A stretch of DNA of 5,698 bases from Alphaproteobacteria bacterium (GTDB lineage Bacteria > Pseudomonadota > Alphaproteobacteria > ATCC43930 > CGMCC-115725): contig JASHUX010000110.1 in the NCBI GenBank assembly GCA_030039775.1, forward strand, positions 1 to 5,698, in the 5' to 3' direction. Both the position numbers and the translations under genes were made by a program. The notes beneath the pieces are model-generated. The model had not been told where the DNA came from, did not search any database, and saw nothing but the letters and a program-made list of their open reading frames with translations. Below, in pieces: positions 1 to 5,118 of this stretch. How positions within the stretch are numbered: position 1 is the stretch's first letter; each line of letters opens with the position of its first letter.

Positions 1-221
1 TCCCGACGTTCGAAATCTCGTTCAACAACGTGCCGTGCGCCACGAACGTCATGGGCATCAAAGGCGCGGGCGAGGCAGGCTCCGTCGGCTCACTCGCCTC
101 GGTGATGAACGCGGTGATGGACGCGCTGTCGCCCTACGGCATCCGCCACATCGACATGCCGGCGACGCCGCTCAAAATCTGGCGCGCGATCCAGGCGGCG
201 AAGGCCAAGAAGGCGGCTTAA
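1..221 (+). CDS. Xanthine dehydrogenase-family molybdopterin-binding subunit, C-terminal end (partial)
   Basis: This is the last 72 codons of a large molybdenum-hydroxylase subunit; the 5' part lies outside the window, and the frame begins at base 3. The visible protein starts PTFEISFNNVPC and carries the family signature GIKGAGEAGSVG followed by SLASVMNAVMDAL. The Glu of GAGE (codon 72-74) corresponds to the conserved active-site glutamate that acts as base in xanthine dehydrogenase, aldehyde oxidase and CO dehydrogenase large subunits. The tail (PLKIWRAIQAAKAKKAA) is typical of the family C-terminus. Such proteins hydroxylate aldehydes, purines, N-heterocycles or aromatic acids, or oxidise CO, using a Mo-pterin cofactor with FAD and 2Fe-2S partner subunits. 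The partners and the substrate cannot be seen here, and the tail does not separate a CoxL type from other subtypes. The GNAT gene follows after four bases, so the two are probably co-transcribed. Confidence 0.9.
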   Translation, partial: PTFEISFNNVPCATNVMGIKGAGEAGSVGSLASVMNAVMDALSPYGIRHIDMPATPLKIWRAIQAAKAKKAA

Positions 222-225
222 TGGC

Positions 226-702
226 TTGGCCGAGCCGCACATTCGCTTGGCGCGATCGGGCGAGGCGGCCGTGTTGTCCGCGTTATGCATTCGCTCGAAG
301 GCGCATTGGGGTTATGACGCCGACTTCATGCGACAGTGCGAAGACGCGTTGGCCATAACGCCGGCGATGATCGGTGCCGGTCACGTCTTGGTGGCGGAGA
401 GAAATGCGGGCGACATTGTCGGCGTCGCGGCAATTGGGCGGGTTCGCGGCGACCGGTTCGAGCTTGAGCGCATCTTCGTCGAGCCCGCGGCGATCCGCGG
501 CGGTGTCGGCAGACCGCTGTTCGCGGCCGCGGTCGAGCGGGCGCGACAAGAAGGCGGCAAGCGCCTCACCATCCTCTCCGATCCCTTTGCCGAAGCCTTC
601 TACGAACGGATGGGGGCTCGCCGAACCGGCACCGCGCCGTCCGACGCGATCCCGGGCCGCCGGCTAGCGACGTTCGAATACGTCCTCGCGGGCAAACGGT
701 GA
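226..702 (+). CDS. GNAT-family N-acetyltransferase
   Basis: The 158-residue protein is a full single GNAT domain, which transfers acetyl from acetyl-CoA to an amine; the substrate is unknown. Motif A is visible as IFVEPAAIRGGVGRPLF (residues 83-99), where RGGVGR is the pyrophosphate-binding loop of the R/Q-x-x-G-x-G/A type. Motif B is FAEAFYERMGARRTG (121-135), with the usual FY-x-x-x-G. The N-terminal SKAHWGYD stretch (24-31) is also seen in a common bacterial GNAT subgroup. The start is TTG at 226, which gives the expected beginning MAEPHIRLA; an AAGAAGG-like ribosome-binding stretch lies about ten bases upstream, inside the end of the previous gene. An ATG at 221, overlapping the previous TAA, is in a different frame and does not reach this protein. 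The enzyme class is secure, but its link to the molybdenum hydroxylase is positional only. Confidence 0.88.
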   Translation: MAEPHIRLARSGEAAVLSALCIRSKAHWGYDADFMRQCEDALAITPAMIGAGHVLVAERNAGDIVGVAAIGRVRGDRFELERIFVEPAAIRGGVGRPLFAAAVERARQEGGKRLTILSDPFAEAFYERMGARRTGTAPSDAIPGRRLATFEYVLAGKR

Positions 703-706
703 CCCG

Positions 707-724
707 CGGCGGCGTCAGCCGCTG
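707..724. terminator. Small hairpin at the convergent gene ends (possible bidirectional terminator)
   Basis: Bases 709-713 (GCGGC) and 718-722 (GCCGC) form a five-base inverted repeat around a GTCA loop. It extends to seven pairs if the 708/723 G-T wobble and 707/724 are counted. It sits exactly where the plus-strand GNAT gene and the minus-strand binding-protein gene end, and the loop contains the minus-strand TGA stop (715-717). Neither side has a real T-tract, so a strong intrinsic terminator is not supported. In GC-rich DNA a stem this short could arise by chance. Confidence 0.25.
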
Positions 725-1941
725 ACAAGATCGCCGAACAGCACCCAGCGCTGGCCTTCGAGCCGCATCGGGTGAAGTTGGCGGACCGGGTGGTAGTTGG
801 TCGGGCTGGTGTTGAGCTCGATGCCCGGCAGCAGCATCGGTATTCTCAGGTGTTGCAGGCTTGTCGCTTGTTTCATCACGTTGGCACGGCTGAGGTCGTC
901 GCCGCAGCGGCGCAGCACCTCGACCAATGTCTGCGCGTAGGAATAGCCGCCGACCGTCGAGAAATCGACGGTGCTGGCGTGCGCGTTGTACTGCGCCATC
1001 CACACACGCCATTCCTTCGTGGCGGCGTCGTCCTGCCATTGCGGATCGGTCGGATCCTTCATGTAGGAGGTGCTGACGATACCCTGCGCACGCTCGAATC
1101 CGGCGGGCGCAATCACGGCGCCGATCGAGCTCGCGGTCGAGGTCAGCAAGTGCAGCGGCCGCCAGCCGATCTCGTAAATCTTGCGGATCGCCATCGCGGC
1201 GAATTTCGCGGTGCTGATATTCACGAGAATGTCGGCGCCGGAACCGTAGAGCGTCACGACCTGCGAATCGATCGTCGGGTCGGGCGGATCGTAGGTCGCG
1301 TCGGCGACGACCATCGTCGGATAATCGGCCCCAAGCGCGTCCTTTAGGCCGGCGACGGCGTCGCGGCCGAGATCGGTGTTTTCGTGCAGGATCGCGATCT
1401 TTTCCTTGGGTCGCTCGCGCCGAATCTGCGCGGCGAAGGCATGGGCCTCGATGAAGTAGCTGGGCGCCCAGCCGATAGTCCACGGATAATGCTCGTAATC
1501 GCCCCAGATGCCGGCGGCCGAGGCGCAAAACAGTTGCGGGACTTTGCGCTGGTTGAGGTAGGCGCGCACCGAATGGTTGGTGGCGGAGCCGAGGATGCTG
1601 AACATGCACAGCACGTCGTCCTGTTCCACCAGTTGCCGGGTCAGCTCTACCGTTTTTGCCGCAGTCAGCGCGTCGTCGCGCGACAGGAACTTGATCTTGC
1701 GGCCGTTTATGCCGCCCTCATGGTTGACCTTGTCGAAGTAGGCGGCTTCGGCAATGCCTTGCGCGCCGTAGGGTGCGGAATTGCCGCTATAGGCCATGGT
1801 GTTGCCGATGCGGATTTCCGTCTCGGTGACGCCCGGCCCGGTATAGCGCGCGGCGCGAACGCGACGGCCTACACTTATTGTCGCCGTTGCGGCGGCCACG
1901 GCGATCAAGTGTCGGCGCGTTAGTTTTGATGGTTTGTCCAT
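715..1941 (-). CDS. ABC transporter substrate-binding protein, branched-chain amino acid (LivK/Peripla_BP_6) type
   Basis: The 408-residue protein is a periplasmic binding protein of the type-I fold, the capture component of a LivFGHM-like importer. The N-terminus reads MDKPSKLTRRHLIA, a twin-arginine-like motif (T8-R9-R10) followed by an Ala/Thr-rich hydrophobic stretch to about residue 25 and a plausible cleavage site after VRA (about residue 30). The mature part begins with the family landmarks TEIRIGNTMAYSGNSAPYG (41-59) and NHEGGINGRKIKF (73-85), then alternating Rossmann-like segments such as KEKIAILHENTDLGRDAV. The length is normal. I chose ATG at 1941; the frame stays open upstream to a GTG at 2019, but that extension lies in palindromic repeat DNA and would bury the signal peptide. 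The ribosome-binding site is weak. No permease or ATPase is adjacent. Relatives in Rhodopseudomonas and Bradyrhizobium bind amino acids or lignin-type aromatic acids; the Rieske neighbour favours an aromatic ligand, but this is inference. Confidence 0.9.
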   Translation of the reverse strand: MDKPSKLTRRHLIAVAAATATISVGRRVRAARYTGPGVTETEIRIGNTMAYSGNSAPYGAQGIAEAAYFDKVNHEGGINGRKIKFLSRDDALTAAKTVELTRQLVEQDDVLCMFSILGSATNHSVRAYLNQRKVPQLFCASAAGIWGDYEHYPWTIGWAPSYFIEAHAFAAQIRRERPKEKIAILHENTDLGRDAVAGLKDALGADYPTMVVADATYDPPDPTIDSQVVTLYGSGADILVNISTAKFAAMAIRKIYEIGWRPLHLLTSTASSIGAVIAPAGFERAQGIVSTSYMKDPTDPQWQDDAATKEWRVWMAQYNAHASTVDFSTVGGYSYAQTLVEVLRRCGDDLSRANVMKQATSLQHLRIPMLLPGIELNTSPTNYHPVRQLHPMRLEGQRWVLFGDLVSG

Positions 1942-1952
1942 GGCTCTATTAT

Positions 1953-2031
1953 CGTCGTTCCTGCGGAAGCAGGGACCCAAGATGCACAACGAGCGTTTGC
2001 CGTGGGCCCCGGCTTTCACCGGGGCGGCTGC
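1953..2031. repeat. Pair of inverted REP-like palindromic units
   Basis: The gap between the Rieske gene and the binding-protein gene holds two palindromes in opposite orientation. The left unit has stem CCTGC (1960-1964), a GGAA tetraloop and GCAGG (1969-1973), extendable outward by a T-G wobble and a T-A pair. The right unit has stem GCCCCGG (2006-2012), loop CTTTCA and CCGGGGC (2019-2025). The reverse complement of the right unit aligns with the left unit, including the shared edges CGTCGT / CAGCCG and GGGACCCA / GGGGCCCA, so they look like diverged copies of one element about 27 bases long, separated by about 24 bases. This is the arrangement of a REP doublet, and similar units are scattered in Bradyrhizobium-like genomes. 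In the minus-strand transcript both can fold and could stabilise the upstream Rieske message or reduce readthrough into the binding-protein gene. Copy number elsewhere cannot be seen here. Confidence 0.68.
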
Positions 2032-2045
2032 CGTATAAGCGCGGC

Positions 2046-3317
2046 TTATTCCGCCGCAGCTTTATGCGCGAGGATGTCGGGCGAGAACTGTCGCCAATCT
2101 TGGCCCGAAGGGAACGTCACGGCGAGGGCGCGGATGGCGTTGAAGTCGATATCGTCCGAGCGCCACGGCACGATTCCGGTGCGTTGATATTCGTCGAGGC
2201 CATCGAGCAGCAAGCGCCGCGTCCGCACGAGAATGGCGTCGGCCGCGCCGAGCTGTTCCTTCGAGCGGTCGACGTTCGAGCCCATCGACGATTGGATGAT
2301 GAAATCCTCGAACGGGATGTTGCGAGTGAGGCCGCTCCAATGTCCGTTCTTCATCGCCTCGCGGTCCTGATGCCACAGATTGCCGTGGTTGCCGAGATTG
2401 GCGGCGAAATCGTTGGGGTCCTGCGACGCGCCGGCATAGAGCGCGCCGAGACGCTTCTCGGTCAGCGGCTTGTTGGGATCGTAGACGATGTACCACTCCG
2501 CGTCCCACTCATCGTCCACCGGCACGGTGGCGCGGCCGGAGCAGACATCCTCCTTGGTGCCGGGGATGAAGGTGAAAAACGGCAGCACGATTTGGCGGAT
2601 GCGGGCATAGGTCTTGCCGCCGCCGACGTCGCGCAGCGCTCCCTCGCGCAGACCATAGCTGGTCATGTCCATTTCGAATTCGGGCGCGATGTTGACCATG
2701 GTGAGGTTGAGATCGCGGCTCTGCGTGTCGATCTGCCCCTTCGCGATGAAGCCCGAATGCAAGATGCCGACATGAGAGGAATCGATGTGCGCCTCGAGAC
2801 CCTGCACCCAGTTGTAATGCACCAAGCCGCGGCGGACATCGACATGGCTCGCCGGCAGTTTGGTGAATTCGAATTCGGGAAAGCGCGGCGGCGTCGCCTG
2901 CTTGCCGAGATAGACCCAAACGATGCCGCCGACCTCGTGCACCGGAAAAGCGCGCACTCTCTGCGCGGCGGCAAAGGCGACGCGGCGGTCGGCGGGCTCG
3001 CAGGGCGTATCGACGACCTTGCCGTCGGGGCTGATTTTCCAGCCGTGGAAGATGCAGCGCAGCCCGCCATGCTCGTTGCGCCCCAGCGCCATCGAGGCGC
3101 TGCGGTGCGGACAGGCTTCATCGATGAAACCGACGCGGCCGTCGGTGGCGCGGAACGCCACGAAATTCTCGCCGACGAGACGGACGCACTGCGGCGCGCC
3201 GTCACGCTCCAAGGCGGCGGAGCGGATCGCCGGCATCCAATATTCGCGCAGCATATCGCCCATCCGCGTGCCCGGCCCGACGCGCGTCAGCAGTTCGTTC
3301 TGTTCGCGGGTAAGCAT
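2046..3317 (-). CDS. Rieske non-heme iron oxygenase, alpha subunit (phthalate dioxygenase-like aromatic ring hydroxylase)
   Basis: The 423-residue protein is a complete oxygenase alpha subunit, which uses O2 and electrons from a separate reductase to hydroxylate or demethylate an aromatic or related substrate in the cytoplasm. The N-terminal Rieske 2Fe-2S domain has C69-P-H71 and C88-I-F-H91, the C-x-H-x16-C-x2-H ligand pattern. The catalytic domain contains NWVQGLEAHIDSSHVGILH (169-187): H182 and H187 fit the mononuclear iron histidines, and D179 fits the aspartate that bridges to the neighbouring subunit's Rieske centre. The stretch FEDFIIQSSMG and DRSKEQLGAAD (336-360) resembles phthalate 4,5-dioxygenase and phenoxybenzoate dioxygenase relatives; the acidic third iron ligand is probably near E337/D338, but I am unsure which. 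The start MLTREQNELLTRVGPGT is typical of this group, and GAGGAG lies seven bases before the ATG. No reductase or ferredoxin gene is adjacent, so it probably borrows one encoded elsewhere. The substrate is unknown. Confidence 0.93.
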   Translation of the reverse strand: MLTREQNELLTRVGPGTRMGDMLREYWMPAIRSAALERDGAPQCVRLVGENFVAFRATDGRVGFIDEACPHRSASMALGRNEHGGLRCIFHGWKISPDGKVVDTPCEPADRRVAFAAAQRVRAFPVHEVGGIVWVYLGKQATPPRFPEFEFTKLPASHVDVRRGLVHYNWVQGLEAHIDSSHVGILHSGFIAKGQIDTQSRDLNLTMVNIAPEFEMDMTSYGLREGALRDVGGGKTYARIRQIVLPFFTFIPGTKEDVCSGRATVPVDDEWDAEWYIVYDPNKPLTEKRLGALYAGASQDPNDFAANLGNHGNLWHQDREAMKNGHWSGLTRNIPFEDFIIQSSMGSNVDRSKEQLGAADAILVRTRRLLLDGLDEYQRTGIVPWRSDDIDFNAIRALAVTFPSGQDWRQFSPDILAHKAAAE

Positions 3318-3389
3318 GATTCGTCTCCTCGCCTATGCCGGGGATGGTGTCACGGATGGCGCAATTTGGGAACTGCGTCCTGGGTATGG
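3318..3389 (-). promoter_or_regulatory. Leader between rppH and the Rieske gene, with ribosome-binding site
   Basis: This 72-base gap lies downstream of the rppH TAG and upstream of the Rieske ATG. On the minus strand it ends with GAGGAG (3330-3325), seven bases before the start, which fixes that start. I see no convincing -35/-10 pair and no terminator hairpin with a T-tract, so the sequence does not decide whether the Rieske gene has its own promoter or is read through from rppH. The 6-base direct repeat GGATGG (3342-3347 and 3354-3359, one helical turn apart on the plus strand) is too short to call an operator. Confidence 0.4.
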
Positions 3390-3866
3390 CTAGGCCGCCC
3401 AGAGATGCGCGAATTCCGCGACCACGTCGCGATAGAGCTGACGCTTGAACGGTACGATCAGCGTGTCGAGCCGGTCGTGCGGCACCCACCGCCAGGCGTT
3501 GAACTCGGGATGATGCGTACCAAGGTCGACGTCGCCGTCGCAGCCTTGGAAGCGCATGGCGAACCATTTTTGTCGCTGGCCGACATAGCGGCCGCGCCAC
3601 AGCCGGCCGCGCAACGCGTCGGGCAGTTCATAGCGCAGCCAGTGCGCGCTTTCGGCGACGATCTCCGCCCGGTCGGTACCGACTTCTTCCTTCAATTCAC
3701 GAAAGGCGGCGTCGCGCGGCGTTTCGCCCCGGTCGACGCCGCCTTGCGGCATTTGCCATGCTTCCTCCTTCCTATCGATGCGCCGCCCGACAAAGACGAG
3801 GCCATCGCGGTTCAGAAGCATGATGCCGACGCCGCGGCGATAGGCGCCGGGCTTGCCGACGTTCAT
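3390..3866 (-). CDS. rppH: RNA pyrophosphohydrolase (Nudix hydrolase)
   Basis: The 158-residue protein removes pyrophosphate from the 5' triphosphate end of mRNA, which opens transcripts to RNase E decay; family members also cleave dinucleoside polyphosphates. It opens with KPGAYRRGVGIMLLNRDG, matching the RppH lead-in, then EEAWQMPQGGVDRGE, where W-Q-x-P-Q-G-G is the RppH subgroup hallmark. The Nudix box is complete at residues 42-64 (G-x5-E-x7-R-E-L-x-E-E-x-G-T), so the Mg-binding glutamates are intact. The C-terminal half keeps QKWFAMRF and EFNAWRWVP. The ATG at 3866 overlaps the TGA of the upstream gene as ATGA. The AAGGA before it is too close to work as an ordinary ribosome-binding site, so translation is probably coupled. 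The reading frame is open back to an ATG at 3953, but that extension would lie entirely inside the upstream gene and has no family resemblance. Confidence 0.93.
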   Translation of the reverse strand: MNVGKPGAYRRGVGIMLLNRDGLVFVGRRIDRKEEAWQMPQGGVDRGETPRDAAFRELKEEVGTDRAEIVAESAHWLRYELPDALRGRLWRGRYVGQRQKWFAMRFQGCDGDVDLGTHHPEFNAWRWVPHDRLDTLIVPFKRQLYRDVVAEFAHLWAA

Positions 3867-5074
3867 TCCTTGGCAATGCCCGCAGGTGCCGCCGTGATCA
3901 CCGCGGTTGCCGGCGCCAAGACGAGCGATTGCTGCGGCAGGGTCGCGAGCCATGCTGCGAGATGCCGGAATAGTGCGGGGTCCGCCACGACGATGCCAAG
4001 TGCGTGACCCTCGTTTCTCGCTTTGTCTTGCACCGCGGCGAGCCGTCGGTCGATCTCATGGCGCGACAAGTTCGGCGAGATCACCGCGTCGCTGGTTTCG
4101 ACGGGGACCGCGCCCGCGGCGGCGTCCAACGACGTGCCGCTGATCAGCATCAGGCCGCGCTCGCCCAATTTTTCCAGAATGGGGTCGGTCTCGGCGGCGG
4201 GCCGGTTACCGACTATATCTGCGACGCCGACAAAGCCGACGGCACGGCCGAGCGCCCAATCGAGCCGTTCGAGATTCTCTGTCGGGTTGAGCGACGACAG
4301 GATCGCCATCGGTCCCGCGTCGCGTCGATCGTGCGCGATCGCCGGCGTCGACAGAGTCAGCACCACCTCATGTCCCTTGGCGCGGGCCAGCTCGATCCAG
4401 GCGGGCAGGCGCCGCGCATACGGGTCAAGCGCCAATGTCACCGCCGGCGGCAGCGTCATGATCGCCGCCTCCATCTCGTCGTCGACGCCCGCCACGACCA
4501 GCGCGATGCGCGGTCGCGTGTCGGCGGCGTCGAAACCTTGCGCGTACGCACGCCAGGCCGCGACGGGCGGCGGCGGCAGGGGCCGCTCCACCGGGGTCAA
4601 CGACGCCACCTGCTCCCGAGGCGGCGACGGATCGCGACTCGGGGTCACGCGCGCCACCTGCGCGGCGGTTCCCGGCGAATCGACGGGATGCGCCACCACA
4701 GCGGCGGTGGTGGTCGCGACCGAGTCGATCAGCGACGCGGCGATGCGGACGGTGCCGTCGCCGGCAACGCCCGGCCCTGTGGCGCGCGCCACCGGCTCCA
4801 GTGTTGAATCGCCGCGCCACGGCCTGGTTGCGGCCGGCCGGGGCAGATGCGGCGCCGGTGCCCCGGCGCGACGCGGCGCAGGCAGGTTATTTTTGTAGGA
4901 TATCAAAGACTTAGCTAAGGGTTGCGAATCGCGTCGCGCTTGGAAACCGCCGCTCGCGAGCAACGCCGCAATGCCGAGCAGCCCCACGACCGGCAGCCAC
5001 GCCGCCAGGCGTCGCCCCGAGGACCATGGCGGTGCCGGTGTGACGATCGTCGCCGCCGCTTCGGCTTGCTCCAC
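3863..5074 (-). CDS. Divergent polysaccharide deacetylase-family protein (DUF610/YibQ-like), apparently lacking catalytic motifs
   Basis: The 403-residue protein has a short cytoplasmic N-terminus, one membrane segment (LAAWLPVVGLLGIAALLASG, about 23-42), an Ala/Pro-rich linker (about 65-170) and a C-terminal domain (about 187-390) facing the periplasm. That domain follows the family order: RIALVVAGV, LPPAVTLALDPYA, ARAKGHEVVLTL, GPMAILSSLNPTENLERLDWALGR, VGFVGVADIVGNR, GLMLISGTS and ALGIVVADPALFRHLAAWL. Compared with the usual motifs (VIDDLG, HLPME, NNHMGSRF, LDSRT, GHPH), the metal-binding or catalytic positions are replaced: G-V-A-D-I-V-G-N-R at 283-291 has no His, and VVADP (362-366) replaces GHP. 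It is therefore probably not an active deacetylase and may act as a structural or regulatory envelope protein. The start is GTG at 5074 behind a GGGGGAA stretch. It lies between ctpA and rppH, an order conserved in Hyphomicrobiales. The family call is firm; loss of activity is inference. Confidence 0.85.
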   Translation of the reverse strand: MEQAEAAATIVTPAPPWSSGRRLAAWLPVVGLLGIAALLASGGFQARRDSQPLAKSLISYKNNLPAPRRAGAPAPHLPRPAATRPWRGDSTLEPVARATGPGVAGDGTVRIAASLIDSVATTTAAVVAHPVDSPGTAAQVARVTPSRDPSPPREQVASLTPVERPLPPPPVAAWRAYAQGFDAADTRPRIALVVAGVDDEMEAAIMTLPPAVTLALDPYARRLPAWIELARAKGHEVVLTLSTPAIAHDRRDAGPMAILSSLNPTENLERLDWALGRAVGFVGVADIVGNRPAAETDPILEKLGERGLMLISGTSLDAAAGAVPVETSDAVISPNLSRHEIDRRLAAVQDKARNEGHALGIVVADPALFRHLAAWLATLPQQSLVLAPATAVITAAPAGIAKE

Positions 5075-5091
5075 GCTTCCCCCACCCCGAA

Positions 5092-5113
5092 TTCCGCGCT
5101 TACGTGCGCGGAA
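5092..5113. other. Perfect 8-bp hairpin between ctpA and the deacetylase-family gene
   Basis: TTCCGCGC (5092-5099) and GCGCGGAA (5106-5113) are exact reverse complements around the six-base loop TTACGT. The element fills half of the 44-base gap between the ctpA stop and the GTG start of the next gene. In the minus-strand transcript the stem is followed by TTCGGGG with no U-run, so it does not look like an intrinsic terminator for ctpA. In the plus direction it is followed by CGATTTT, but no plus-strand gene ends there. Likely roles are protection of the ctpA 3' end, RNA processing, or tuning of translation of the following gene, whose ribosome-binding stretch starts about nine bases after the stem. 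Confidence 0.55.
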
Positions 5114-5118
5114 CGATT

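Noticed and set aside
566..1609. A 347-codon minus-strand frame overlapping the binding protein and GNAT genes
   Set aside because: It is out of frame with the binding protein, whose family motifs occupy the same strand, and its product is Arg-rich shadow sequence.
1942..2019. A 26-residue N-terminal extension of the binding protein from GTG at 2019
   Set aside because: The extension is encoded inside the REP-like palindromes and would place the twin-arginine signal in the interior; ATG at 1941 gives a normal exported protein.
3342..3359. Direct repeat GGATGG spaced one helical turn apart in the Rieske leader, considered as an operator
   Set aside because: Six-base repeats are common by chance in GC-rich DNA, and there is no promoter or regulator gene nearby to support it.
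3867..3953. A 29-residue N-terminal extension of RppH from ATG at 3953
   Set aside because: It overlaps the upstream gene's coding sequence completely and precedes the usual RppH N-terminus, which begins at the ATG at 3866.
1878..4007. A 709-codon open frame on the plus strand running across the Rieske gene and rppH
   Set aside because: It is antisense to two proteins with complete, well-recognised motifs. Long antisense frames are expected in DNA this GC-rich, and its translation is low-complexity with no recognisable domain.
4004..4898. Two overlapping plus-strand frames opposite the deacetylase-family gene
   Set aside because: Both are Arg/Ala/Ser-rich antisense shadows without recognisable motifs.
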